Assembly: GCA_000697665.1 (NCBI GenBank)
Contig: KL197770.1
Span: 5,712-69,711 of the forward strand
Reading direction: 5' to 3'
Origin: Jaapia argillacea MUCL 33604
Taxonomy: Eukaryota > Basidiomycota > Agaricomycetes > Jaapiales > Jaapiaceae
Length of the DNA: 64,000 bases
Positions within the stretch are counted from its first letter, which is position 1. Every line of letters starts with the position of its first letter. The position numbers and the translations under genes are program-made. The notes under the pieces are model-generated. The model was not told the origin of the DNA. It saw only the letters and a program-made list of their open reading frames with translations, and did no database searches. Shown piece by piece: positions 1 through 11,775 of this stretch.

Positions 1-923
1 GAGCTGGTCGTACTCGATCTGACCATATGAATTCAAAAGCTCGAGCCGATCAGCACTGGGGGGGGGGGGAGGTCAATCAGTTGAGAGGTAATGGGTACAC
101 AATAAACTCACATGGACTTGAATTGCTCGTCAAGATATCCCAGCAATACTTCGAAATGGGTGATGGCGTCCTTCAAATAGGTGTAAACCTGTTCCTCGGT
201 GTAGCGCGCTGAGGGAGGTAATTATAAGGATGACCGGCGTTCAAGAAACATCGGTAAACGAACGAGATTTTGCTTCTGTTGCTCCAAGAGAGTGAGCGAT
301 TTCTCGCTTATCCTCCATGCTCATCTCAGAGGAGGAAACCGCAGACAGAGCGGACTCAAGTCGTTTGTGGAGGGACCTCATATCAGGAAAGAGGCTTTTG
401 ACTGTACATTCCGGGGAGCTGTTGAAGAATTGATTGCCGACGATAGACCTAGACGGAAAGTCAGAATAGGCGACGATGATATAGGAGCCGAGGGATCTGC
501 TGACCTCATGACATGTGTCAAGGTTGTGCTGAAGTCAGAAAGGACAAGGGATCCCACGTCTAGGAGATGTGAGGGAAGCCAGGCGGGAACACGAGAAAGA
601 TTTCATACCTCCGACAACTTTATGCCGAATATTGACGGTGAAATAATTGTGTAAATCTTCGACCTGTGGGGGCTTGACGTGGAGGGAAGGGTCATAGGGA
701 ACCCATTCATAGTTGTCGTTCCTACGAGCCTGGTCAACGGACATAGTTGAAAAAGATGTGAGGATAATCACCTGATAACCTCTTTGATCAGATAGTGTCG
801 ACCGTCATTTTCTATGACGGGAGCGTCGGCCTTGAGCTCTTGTTGGTCATCAGCAGCGATGGGCGTCGTCTCAGTGATACTCTGAGCTGTCGCCTCGACT
901 GCAGGGGCCGATTCGGACGTCAT
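1..923 (-). CDS. AAA ATPase array copy 0 (N-terminal part, cut by window edge)
   Basis: This is the 5' half of a gene of the tandem AAA+ ATPase family described under the copy at 33763. Translation from the ATG at 921-923 gives an acidic leader starting MTSESAPAVEA, then the conserved DGRHYLIKEVIR block, the YDPSLHVKPP block, the NYFTVNIRH block and the start of the DUF7025-like region (SYGQIEYDQL) at the window edge. Exons are separated by introns of about 50 bases at the same places as in the other copies. The leader groups it with the copies at 33763 and 37928 rather than with its neighbour at 5222. The AAA core would lie beyond base 1. A run of 12 G at 58-69 falls in an intron. The family assignment is firm; the state of the unseen part is unknown. 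Confidence 0.8.
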
Positions 924-1334
924 TTTCTGCGTAGGTAGATAATCTCGAGTAGTGGGGGCGATGAGTTCAAGAGCTGCGATGGCGGGATTCTAGTCAAATC
1001 ACCCCCCATCCCATCGACTTAAATACTCGTTAGGAGGAAACGTGTCCGGGTATCGGGAGGTACCACACACAGAGAATGAGGGTGTACAGAAGCAGGGGAA
1101 GGGGATTCGAGTCAGCGGCGACCAGACAGGATACGATCATCTCAATTGAAAGAAATGACTTGCGTGGGTTTGATCGAAAGAAATGAGCAGCCGTAGAGCA
1201 GCGTGTTCTCGAGCGCCCAAGAATCCCGCCCATTTCCATATTTGGATTCCCGACGTTCTGAATGATTCCCGATTCCACACCCGAATCTGACTTGTGCTTG
1301 ACATAACTTTTTGTCGCTTCAAATCGCTTCACTA

Positions 1335-1575
1335 TTCCGAGCCCTTCAAGTGTCAGCCCAAGTTCAATTCGTGTGCCAGGGGATACATGGGCAAGCCGGT
1401 AGGTGAGCGCACAACTCTTATTCTAGGTACAAAATTGTGGTTTGAACAGATGGATAGATGGGCCAGGATCCCTCCAATTTGACCCTTTCCAGTACACGTT
1501 CCCGAACGATGGGGTGAGGTAATTGGACCGCGATGTTCAGTACATCATACCGGCAAGACCAGGCCAAGCATGTTT
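1335..1575 (+). pseudogene. SSR4 5' fragment beside AAA copy 0
   Basis: The sequence resembles the end of exon 1, intron 1 and exon 2 of the complete SSR4 gene at 18675-20137, here on the opposite strand. It includes the exon-1 border with its donor (AAGCCGGTAG then gtgagcgcac) and a piece matching QYTFPNDGVRYL. The reading frame is broken and the gene's 3' two-thirds are absent. It stands divergent to AAA copy 0, as SSR4 does to the AAA copy at 20593, so it marks the edge of a duplicated unit. Confidence 0.6.
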
Positions 1576-1776
1576 TTTTTCAATTGACAGGTTTTTTCCC
1601 CTGGTCTGACCGACCCTTACCAGGAACGAGAAGGAATCGACGGGTTCGTCGCTAAAGCATCGTCAAAGTCATTCATAGTGATGAGGAGATTCCATACAGT
1701 TAAAGCGAACAAATGATAATCTAGGGTATATCTGAGTCACAACATTCTACCGAGGTACCGGAACGCAGATTCAATT

Positions 1777-4700
1777 CTACTTCGAAGGATTCCCAAACTC
1801 ATCGAGGAACTTCTCGGAAGCACGCACAACCACCTTGACGTGTTCAATCGACATTGGTTGGTTCCTACACCAACATTTTAGTCTAGAATATGATACATAT
1901 TACTGGCGGAGACTCACTGTGAAAGAGCCAAGGCTTGCGAGGTTCGGACTAAGTTTTTGATAGTACGCCCTGTGAAGTTACTGTGTTAAAAACAAACTTT
2001 TCGAACCCTGCTAAATATATCTGACCGTTGAACGTCTTGGCAGATAGATATTCGAGATCCTGGGCCGAGATTGTTCGGAGGTCTGACGAAGCCTCCCCAC
2101 CGGTATTGGCCATGGCGCATCTATCGCTCGTCCCTTCAATGTGTATACCCGCCAATTCGAAGAACTTGCGCCAGATGATCCGACGAGCCGTGTGGTCGAG
2201 CTCCGGGTATTTAATGCCTGAGAAAGCGTCAACGTCAATAGAGTCATATTCAATCGACGAGGATGCAGAGACGTACCAATGGAGAAACGTGACATGAAAG
2301 CTTCGTCGAAGCTGTTGATCCTGTTCGTCGTCAAGAAGAGAACACCGCGATGATACTCCAGAACTCGCAGGGCCACAGACACCAAGGAGTTGCGCTCGAG
2401 CTGCGAGAGAGTCAGCGGAAGGTAGATGCAACCTGCGTCTAGGACTCGCCTCGTGAAGACTCCTTCTTTCCAAGAAAACCTAGTGAAGGGTAAGATATCT
2501 TCGATGCAGCTACTTGGAGGAATGAACTCACATCGGCTTCGTCGATCAGAAGAACGGCATCCCACGCGGTCGCCAACTAACGACGGGCGAGTTAGCGAGA
2601 AGACCAATTGTGAGGAAAAGGACCAGCATATCCTCACTTTCAAAATACTCTTCAAGTTGTGTTCGAGAGATGAGGGGTGTGTCGAGAGCTCAGAGGACCC
2701 AACCATATACAAAGGGCGTTTCAAGTGTTCAGCAACTGCTTCAGCCGTCAGAGTCTTGCCAGTGCCAGGAGGACCGTGCAAGACAGATATCTACTCAGTT
2801 TCGAACAATGTTAAGCCAATGGACAAGAGGTTAGACATGTACACATACCAAGCCTCCTCCTTTTCCGGAGATGACATCGGTGATGATCTTCGTGGACGAA
2901 TTAGCATTCCGAGTCACTTCAACGAGTCCTTTGATCAATGTCTTGGGAAAGCGTGCCTTAGTCGGGGTGAGGATAGGGAGACAATTCAGAAATACCTTGG
3001 TGTCAGCATCCAGAACGAGATGGTCCCAAGCATTCTCGTCGAAAACAACAGGTTCAAGGTTTTCCGCTGCAAATTTTGTCCAAGCCTAGACGAAACATTC
3101 AGTGAAATGTCAAATTTCTGGGAATAAGAACGCACCTTGCGTGTCAGATTGAACCCATAAACCTCTGGGGGTAGAAGGTATAGAAACTTTTCGTCAATCT
3201 TTGGGACCTCCTTCTCACTAGAGCGACTAGGATCAACTAGGTACATATTTCCGTTCAGGCGACGAACTCACGGTTCTACGTCGTAACCCTGCTCGGCATT
3301 CCAGGCGCGACGATCGACGACAACTCTTTCCTGTGATCCAATGATGAAAGGCCATGGTCAATTAGGATTCAATCTGACCTTGTTATCTGGGATAATCGGT
3401 CAGATGGTCCACACGGCACGGGATGCGAAACTTACATTGCTTATAGTGTACGCCGGATAACGTGGTATATAATCGTCCTCTTTCTGTTAGGACGAGGAAT
3501 CAGGGCGACGGGAATTCTACGAAGTGTATCTCAGAGCCTACTGACCAGTGAACTTTGCCTCCAATTCTGGAGTGAGCACCTTGCACGATAGATACTCCAG
3601 CCCCAGAGATCCCTGTAAATATAGCGAAGTTGATAAGCATAGAGGAGCATGGTATATGATAGAACTGACAGGAAAAGTGTTGATTCGTCGAGTAATTGAA
3701 GATTTTGAATATTCATCACCGTCCCAAACGTAGGTCGTGCCTTCTATGACGAAACGATTGTTACAGCTGCGAACCCAAGTAAATGGTGAGTTGCATGAAT
3801 AGAGGCGGATGCGTGCTTACGTGTCGTATTCCCTCGAATCCAAGACGAAGGCGATCTAGGCATCTGGGTTCAACGTATGCATGGGCGAAACAAGGGACGA
3901 CTGACAGGACCATCACAGCCGAAGGTGGAATATTTTTCTTGAGGCTGGAAGTAGTATATGAGTTGATCGTACTCGATCTGACCATATGAATTAAGAAGCT
4001 TGAGTCGGTCGGCGCTGGAGGGGGGCAACGTCAATCCAATGAGCGATAACGTAGAGATTTCGAACTCACATTGACTGGAACTGTCCGTCAAGATATCCCA
4101 ACAATACTTCCAAATGGGTGATGGCGTCCTTCAAATAAGTATAAACCTCGTCCTCGGTGTAGCGGGCTGATTAGGGTGATTATAACGACGGCTGGAGTTC
4201 AAGAAAGACGGATCAACGCACGAGATTTCGCCTCGGTTGCACCGAGAGAGTAGGCGATTTCTCGCTTCTCGTCCATGCTCATCTCAGACGAGGAAACCGC
4301 AGATTGAGCGGATGCAAGTCCTTTGTGGAAGGACCACAGATCAGGAAAGAGGCTCTTGAGGACAACTTCTGGTGAACTGCGGAAAAATTGGTTGCCAACA
4401 AGAGACCTATGACGGAAAGTCAGGATATGTCAGTTTTGATAACACAGAAAGTGAGGGATCTGCTCACCTCATGACATGAATCAAGATCTTGCTGAAGTCA
4501 GAGAGGATGACGGTTGCCTCATCTAAGAGAGATATGGGAAGCCGGATGAGAACACGAGAAAGGATTCATACCTCCGACAACTCTGTGCCTGATATTGACG
4601 GTGAAATAATTGTGTACATCTTCGACCGGTGGGGGTTTGACGTGGAGGGAAGGGTCATAGGGAACCCATTCATATTTGTCGTTCCTACGAGCCTGTTCAA

Positions 4701-5222
4701 CGGAGATAGTTGAAAACGATGGAGGATAATCACCTGATAACCTCTTTGATCAGGTAATGCCGATCATCATTCTCGACGGCGGGAACTTCGGCTTTGACCT
4801 CGTTGCCATCAGTTGCGGCGGTCGTAGTCTGCCCTGAAGGATTCGTCTCTGTGACATTCGGAGCGAGGACGTCTAACTTCAGAAGATCCGGAGGATCCCC
4901 ACCAGCTATAAGGAAGGAGGGCGGGACAAGTTTACAACTGAAACTCGGATTGAACGTTTTGTCCATAGTACTTACTGGGAAAGTCTAGATAGAATGTGTT
5001 GGTTAGAATGTATGGTGCATAGAATAAATACTGACATGTTGGTGATGTTGGGATCGACGGACTCGTAGGAAAATAACGGGGTGATGTTGGGCTAAACTGA
5101 GGTGACGGGCAATAGTCTCCGACCGGCGATGGAGGTGAAGAGGTGAAATAAGGTGAATCCGGTGGCGAGTAGTCAGGATTCGTGGGGTCGGGGTTTCGCG
5201 ATCTCGAGTAGAAGGGCGACAT
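1777..5222 (-). CDS. AAA ATPase array copy 1, with CTD-like N-terminus
   Basis: This full-length gene of about 17 exons encodes roughly 700 residues. The ATG at 5220-5222 opens a Ser/Pro/Tyr-rich leader (MSPFYSRSRNPDP) containing FSPTSPR-YFPTSPS-IPTSPT heptads at 5037-5096. A short hinge, the shared LIKEVIR block, the DUF7025-like domain and an AAA core follow. The core has Walker A (GPPGTGKT), Walker B (VLLIDEAD), a sensor-1-like LFLTTNR, and FDEAFMSRF carrying the likely arginine finger. The protein ends with a helical lid (ISAEDLEFLSAKTFNG) and EKFLDEFG. The intron after SLHE uses a GC donor (gcgagt), as in the other copies. It lies on the opposite strand to the right-hand copies. Family members are usually of unknown function, and the substrate cannot be inferred. 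I saw no lesion, but exon borders were placed by eye. Confidence 0.82.
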
Positions 5223-5680
5223 TTGGTGAGTAGGTAGATTGTCTCGAGCGGTGGTGATAGTTTGGTAAAGAGATGCGATTGTAGTAATATGACCAAACTA
5301 CCCCCATCTCGCGGTCTTAAATGCTGCTTTGGCTGACCTGTGCACGGAGTGGAACGGTACCGTCGAGAATGAGTTATCAAGCCTTGGCGGGGTGAGGCAG
5401 GTTGTTCGAGTCAACGGCATTTAGGCAAGATACTGTACAATCATTTCAAGTCACGAAAGAGGGAAATAAAGAGCATGAGGCCTTGATAAGTAGCATAGCA
5501 TCCCGGAGACACGGTATGCCTATGTCGCCGATCGCTTAAGATTCCAAGAATCCCCCCCATTGCCAAATTTGGACCCCGACGCTCTGGTTGCTCCACGTGG
5601 GCATTTGGACATTTGGCAATGGGCTTACTGCTTGAACTTGCTGCAGCTTGAATTCTTACTGCTTTTACTTGTCTCATACA
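5223..5680. promoter_or_regulatory. Divergent promoter of AAA copy 1 and SSR4 fragment
   Basis: This 458-base spacer separates the start of AAA copy 1 from the ATG of the SSR4 fragment on the other strand. It is the inverted counterpart of 20138-20592. It retains the TTCGAGTCA motif (5405-5413), the C-rich block complementary to GGGGGTGAT near 5300 and an A/T-rich ATTTAAG-like element just beyond it, in the order seen in all copies. Confidence 0.5.
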
Positions 5681-5965
5681 ATGCAGCAAGCTCAAGCTGA
5701 GGGCGTCTGTCTCAAATATCCCGAGAACATAGATATCTATCCAAGCACCTCATACGAAATACTGTTTCGAGCACTCCAAATGGCGGCCCAAATTCCATTC
5801 GTATGGGGATACGTTGACAAGCCGATAGGTGAGCGCACGACTCTCATTAGTCACTTCCACAGACTCCACGTTGAACGGATGAACAGACGGACAAGGATGC
5901 TGACTCTTCCCTGCCTCCCACTACACGACACGTTCCGTAACGACTCAATGACAACCGACGATCTC
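5681..5965 (+). pseudogene. SSR4 5' fragment beside AAA copy 1
   Basis: The ATG at 5681 opens a frame matching SSR4 exon 1 (QQAQAEGVCLKYPENI, FRALQMAAQIPFVWGY), followed by the intron-1 donor (gtgagcgcac) and a decayed exon 2. Compared with the complete gene, a few residues are missing in the middle of exon 1. Similarity ends near 5965, and the following sequence is unrelated to SSR4. Exon 1 could still be transcribed from the shared promoter, but no full Ssr4 protein can be made here. Confidence 0.65.
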
Positions 5966-8960
5966 AATTTTTGGTCAGTCACCCCCTCCACCCTAGCCTA
6001 TCTCAAGTTGCATTCACTGCTCTCGGCTCTGAATATCTGACATCCGATGCTCATGTCCCCGCCACATCCACCGTTCGCGTCCCACCATATCCAACCAGCA
6101 TTCCAACCTTTCCAACCAGCTGGCTCCCAAGTTGTATCTAGTCGTGGTTCCTTCTCGACGATGGTCCTTCGTACTTAACGGACCTCCAAAACACGCTCCG
6201 TACGCAGAGGCGATGGGATCACCTTGCGATAAGGACGCCAGGCACACTACGAGACATCCCGGTCTGATCTCTGGTCTCTTTCCACCACGCCATACTTGTC
6301 AGTTCCCATGCTACGGGCCCCTACCTCTCGAGGTGACGCGATATTGTTCCGTTGCAGAATGGGTCATACTCTACTTTCCAGAGTTTCAGTTTTGAGGTGT
6401 TGGGCGCACCATCCCTCCCCTCGAGCGTGCAGGTTGCGTTGACACTCTGGTGCTTGGATCTGGGTTATTCCCCTCTCCGTCATATCAGCGAATATAGACA
6501 TCCTTAGCTTCGTGAACTCACGTCGAGAATCACCTCCTTGATATCGACAGGTTGGATGCGAATGAGCGAGGTGGGGGGGCTTGGGTATGGATGCCCCGAA
6601 TCTACGTGAACAATAATCATTTGATGAATATTCAGGGGGGGTATGTAATTCAGTGGGAATATGTACTGCGCCAGCGTTCGCTATGCATTAATCGGAGAGT
6701 TGTTACACCCACACCCCGTCCCTTTTTGACCAAAGGGAGATTAATCTTCATGAATGGATTTATCCCCAACACCTCGAATCTTACCTCCCTGCAGGTGCTC
6801 ACAAAAATTTGCGGGCCCACAGCTATCTCATGATGTCCACGCCCATCTTGCAAGCTTGAACAAGCCCCATAGGTGGACGAACAGATTGAACGGGAGAGGG
6901 GTTTTTAATGGGGTTAGGGCGGGTCACCAGCTCAAAAAAATGGTATACGAACCTGAGACCTGGGTTTGCATCCCCACTGTACATTCACCAATTAAGATTA
7001 CGATTATCACCCCGCCGAGAGGCTGGGCAGATATCCGTTGTATCTCCATATAACCTTTGGGACGGTGACCAACACACATCGACTTTGCAAGAGGATAGTC
7101 GAGTAAACTCTCTATTGGTTCCTACGTCTTCTTCTAGGAATTGTAGGTTGCAAGTTGAAGGCAAAGTGAGTCAGAGTCGCTGAGCGAAAGAGTCAAGCAG
7201 TGTAATCCGAAGACGTTGGTTCTCAACCGTCACTTGTAATCCGCTGACCAGGCTTGCCGTCCTTGTGGGTGAACTGCGCCGGTGTCGTTCCCAAATCGAA
7301 GCATCGTAAGATCCTGCCATCAAACACGCACATCCTTCTTCCAAGGAATTCACGTATCATATTCCCTCACAACTTCAAAGAATGGAACGAACCTGACTTC
7401 CCCGCAGGTGCTCACACAGCTTTGCGGGGCTGGAGCTGATCAAGTGATTGTTCATCACATTCGACACGCCCTGTCTGCTCGTAATCAAAGAAATGGGGTT
7501 ATTGTTTGGCGTGCTTGACTTCATGGAGATGGGCTGTAAGGATCGGCCATCAGACATGCGTGATGACTGAACAACAAGGAGATGCCAGCTCGAAGAATGG
7601 TACGAACCTGAGGTGCTCACACAGCTTTGAGGGGCCGAAACACGCCATGTCCTCTCGTGATCAAAGAAATGGGGCTAGCTGTTTGGCGTGTAGCGAGCTT
7701 GACTCCATGGAGCGAGATTTCTTTCTGTGAAGTCATCCTTTCAGTGGGACTTCTCGTTTTTGGGAGTGCTGGGCGGTGTTGCTCTATTATCGAAGGACTG
7801 TAAGATTTGGCCATCGGACATGGTCGATCTGACCCTTGTTTTTTGACCGAACAACGAGGAGGTGCTCGTAACCCCAATAATTCAAGAAACGACGCGAACC
7901 TGAGGTTCTCGCACAGCTTTTACGGCCGGAACTGACTCGTGATGGTTCATTCCATTCGACACGCTCAAGTCTCCATCACGTCTCCATTGGAAGCAAACAC
8001 GCCCCGTACTCTCGCGACCAAAGCATGCAAGTTGCCCTTGTAGGTAGAATCAAGAAGTCGATGAGAGCGAAGAGGTTATATCGTATGGACAACTTGAATG
8101 TTTAAGTGCGTTGGTTGGACTCAGTTCGCGTAGGAAATGGGTCTTTCAAGGGTCAGTGGGACTTGGATTCTTGCCCTCGTTTTCGGTGGAGTACTGGGTG
8201 GTGTTGCACCAATGTCCTAACGGTATTGTACGTTTCGGCCATGTCACATGTATGATCTGTCCCTGCTTTGTTTGACCGAAGAACAAGGAGGATGGACGTC
8301 TCGCAGTTCAAGAAATGGCACGAACCTGAAGATCTCGCACAGCATTTGCGGCCGGAACTGACTCGTGATGATCATTCCATTGAACACGCCCAAAGTCTCC
8401 ATCGAGTGTCCATTCAAAGAAAACACGCTGTATCCTCTCGTGATCAGGAATTCCAGTTAGTTGCTACAACTAGTGGTTCGCAAGGCAATGCGTTGATCAG
8501 TGGGGCGCACGGGCCTGAGGTCGGCGTGGTCGGAACGGAGGACCTTGTGACGACCCAGGAACACCAACGTGCGACAAGCAGAGACCTTGTCTTGCTTGTG
8601 GCGAGCTGCAGCTGAAGACTTTAACGAGCTGTCCCCCGATAATGCAGCCAGCGCTGGCATCGTGGTACTGTATGTAGCCTTGTACTTAGGTTGCCAGTAT
8701 CTATCCACAAAGTTCTGAAAGTACCGCCGGACCAAGGACTAGCACAGAGAAGAATAATTTCGGTGATGTCGGAGCGATCCCACATCCCGAAATAGGCGAA
8801 TTTAGTCATGCGGTGTTCCGAAGCGAAGGGCTTGACTTGGACATTGCGGGGTCATCTGCCACTCCACACCGTCCTTTTCTCCCTTGTCCTTTTCTCCCAT
8901 CCATCTGACTACCGCACACACACAACTCTCTTTGCTTTTCTTGCCCTCCAAATTCCTCTA
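5966..8960. repeat. Gene-poor stretch with decayed direct repeats
   Basis: I see no supported gene across these 3 kb. From about 6.7 kb the region is built of degenerate copies of one sequence in the same orientation: 6735-6850, 7295-7510, 7590-7720, 7880-8040 and 8140-8440. Each copy contains a version of 'gaacctga..tgctcacacagcttt', and some also 'ctcgtgatcaaagaaatgg'. A spacer element beginning 'cagtgggactt' recurs about 413 bases apart at 7743 and 8156. A further copy lies inverted at 12160-12375. Short stretches such as FKEWNEPDFPAGAH could be remnants of coding sequence, but the frames are not kept between copies. Confidence 0.55.
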
Positions 8961-8965
8961 ATTCT

Positions 8966-11556
8966 ATGCCCCAGCCCAGAATCAAGCAGTACGAATACCA
9001 TTCCAAAACCAGCGGTTTCGCTGCGACAACCGCACACGGGTTCTTTGATGCCTTTTCAAGACCCGTCCTCCCCAGAATCCTGACACTCGAGGAGGATGAA
9101 GAACACGATGTCTTTTGGAGAAGAAGCATCCCAAGTCCACCCGTGGACCAAGATCAACAAATTTCGGATCAACTCCTCGCAGTTCATCCTGATCCCTTTT
9201 TTCACCACCACCCAAGAGGGGCCTCAGCCCCCGACTACTCGCTTCACCATGCACCTCCAACTCCACCTCTCGACACTCCATTCTTAGAGACTAACATCGC
9301 TTCTTCACCAGCTGCGATGTTCCTCTCTGGTTTCAGTAGCCCCTCACGCACCCCACTTGCTTTGCCAGATGACGAAGGTCAAGAAGTCAATGGTTATATT
9401 CTTGGCCCTATCATCGGCTATGGTGGTTTCTCAACCATTCGTCGTGCATACTCGAGGACGGGAGGGACAGTCGCTGTCAAGATCGTTCGACGTTCAGACG
9501 TTTCTAAACAAGATAATCCTTCATCGGTGCGTAAGCACCTCGATCACGAAGCCGCTGTTTGGTCCACACTCTCGCACGAACATATCCTACCTTTGTTCTC
9601 CGTCATACACACCTCCTACGCCGACTTTTTCGTTACTCTGTACTGCCCCGCTGGCTCGCTTTTTGATATTTTGAAAAGAGATGGGAGGCCAGCGTTGGAA
9701 CAGGATGATGCGGGGATGATGTTTAGGCAGGTCGTTAGAGGTTTGAGGTACATGCATGAAGTTATGGGGATGGTTCATCGGGATATGAAGTTGGAGAATG
9801 TCCTCGTCGACGAAATGGGTGTATGCAAAATCGGAGATTTTGGAATGACGAGGAAGATTGGGGAGTCTGATGATGACGATGATCGTGTAGATGATGATCA
9901 ACAAGGGGAGGAAGAGAGTGATGTGGAAGAATCGCAGCAGCTGCTGCAACCACGTCGAGCACAATCTTCGAAACGAAAAGTCAAACTAGGTCTTCCAGCT
10001 CATTTATCCTTGATACAAGCACATCATAGTGGACCCCGCCATCGAAATTCCTCTCCTTTACCTACCACCTCTCACCCTCCATCTTCATCAGCCACCAACG
10101 AACCAAAGGAAACCTTCGCACCCGGCTCACTTCCTTACGCTTCACCTGAGCTTCTCTTACCTCACTCCTCCCCTCTCCTGCCTCATCCAGCACAAGATAT
10201 CTGGGCGTTGGGCGTTATGCTCTACACGCTGTTAACGGGGAAGTTACCGTTTGTGGATTCGTTTGAGCCGAGGTTGCAAATGAAGATTTTACATGGTAAG
10301 TTCCCTCTCGCACCTTTACTCAAAGCTTCTTATGCGTGTTTTTTTTTGGGATAGGTGTGTATGACGTACCGAGGGGTATTGGGAGGGGAGCGGAGAGGGT
10401 GTTGCAGGGATGTTTGGAGAGGAACGTACAGAGTCGATGGACGATTTCGATGATTGATGATGTGGCTTGGGGGATTGGGTGGGGTGAAGCTGGGGATGAT
10501 GTTGGTGTTGTTGGTTCGCCGCCTCCCCCGCCGGTTGTTGTTCCCAAGGTTGACGAGGATGGGTTGTTGAGTAGTGGGAGAAGGGATGGTGTCGTTCCTA
10601 GTTCGCGAAACAGAAGTAGGAACGTATCGCCACCCGCTGCAAGAGTGGGGAGCCGGAGCGCGTCGCTCTCTGCACGCCCTGAGAAACCGTGTTTCTCGGC
10701 GCTCACGCAAGCTATCATGCATTCCGCTTCTTCTTCCTCCTCATCCTCTTCTTCTTCAGGATCGTTGGGAACGGAGGATGAAGAGGGTGGAAGACAACAT
10801 GAGGGTGGTGATTCTGCGTTACTCGTTTCTCCTCAGTTGTCACCTGCTCGTCCTAGAGTGTTGGCCAGTTCGAGGTTGTCGCCTTCGCCTTTACGTTCTT
10901 CTCGACTCCCACTCTCGTCTTCGCCGTCGCCGCAATCGAAGGAACGAGGGAGGAGACCTAGGTCTGGTGTTCATCACCTTCATTCGAGATCACGATCTCC
11001 AAGCCCGAGTATAGCGCCTGCTACTCCTATCGATTATGCTGCTCTACCTGCTATCGATTATGGAGCTCTGCCCGCTATTGATTATCAAGCGGGGAGGAGG
11101 AAGGATAGATCGAGAGGGAGGAAGTTTGAGAGGGAGGGGTTTGGGAGGGGGAGTGGGGAGGGAGAGTTGGATGTACTTGATGAGAAGGTTCAGTGGTGTT
11201 TGAGTCCGGAGAGGAGGGGGAGGGAGGGGAGGGAGGGGAGTTTTGGGTGGGGGGATGTTGGGGGCCATAAGGTTGGGGATGTCGGTGTTGGTGTGGGGCA
11301 ACAAGTTGGGGATCGGATTGGGGGGGATAAAAGTAATAGTGGGAGGAGAGCAGGTAGTATGCCTCCTGGAGGTTCTCCTTATAGCGCGGCGAGGAGTTCA
11401 CCTTGGTCGTTGATGAACCCTGCGCCTAGGAGGGCTATGTCACCTGCTTCTGTCAAGTTTTCGTTGTCGCATGGGGTTGGGGAGTTCGTACCTGCTTCTA
11501 CGCCTATACCGATTTCGGTGGGTGGGACGCCGAGGAGTAGGAGTGTTGGGGTTTGA
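8966..11556 (+). CDS. Serine/threonine protein kinase with large activation-segment insert
   Basis: There are two exons (8966-10295 and 10355-11556) encoding 843 residues. The N-terminal 130 residues are low complexity. The kinase domain begins with a glycine loop (IIGYGGFSTIRRAY), followed by the ATP lysine in VAVKIVRR (about residue 171), HRDMKLENVLV (about 270), GDFGM (about 290) and PYASPELL (about 390), then DIWALGVMLYTLLTGKLPF. All catalytic residues are present. About 95 residues rich in Asp, Glu, Ser and basic patches separate DFG from the SPE motif, far more than the usual 20-30. After the domain comes a Ser/Arg/Pro-rich tail of over 350 residues. This resembles fungal CAMK-like kinases of the Kin4/Gin4/Hsl1 type, but I cannot assign an orthologue. 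The start was chosen as the first ATG of the long frame, after a pyrimidine-rich leader. Confidence 0.85.
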
Positions 11557-11616
11557 GAGGTGTCCCGCTCGACGATCTCTGCGACACAATCAATGTCTTC
11601 ATCGCCTGCGTCTTTC

Positions 11617-11775
11617 ACTATCACCCGCCTCTTGTCAATACCGCCCGCCTTGTGTCACTACCGCCCGCCTTGTGTCACTACCGCCCACGTCCTGTCACTA
11701 CCAGCCACCTTCTGTCACTACCAGCCACCTTCTATCGCCACCACTCGCCGCCCGTCGCCACCACCCCACGCATCT
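11617..11775. repeat. Minisatellite, about 21-base unit
   Basis: About seven imperfect tandem units of the form CTGTCACTACCAGCCACCTT or GTGTCACTACCGCCCGCCTT begin some 60 bases after the kinase stop codon. They probably lie in its 3' untranslated region. The units drift from left to right and become recognisable only as 'CCACC' blocks at the end. Confidence 0.75.
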
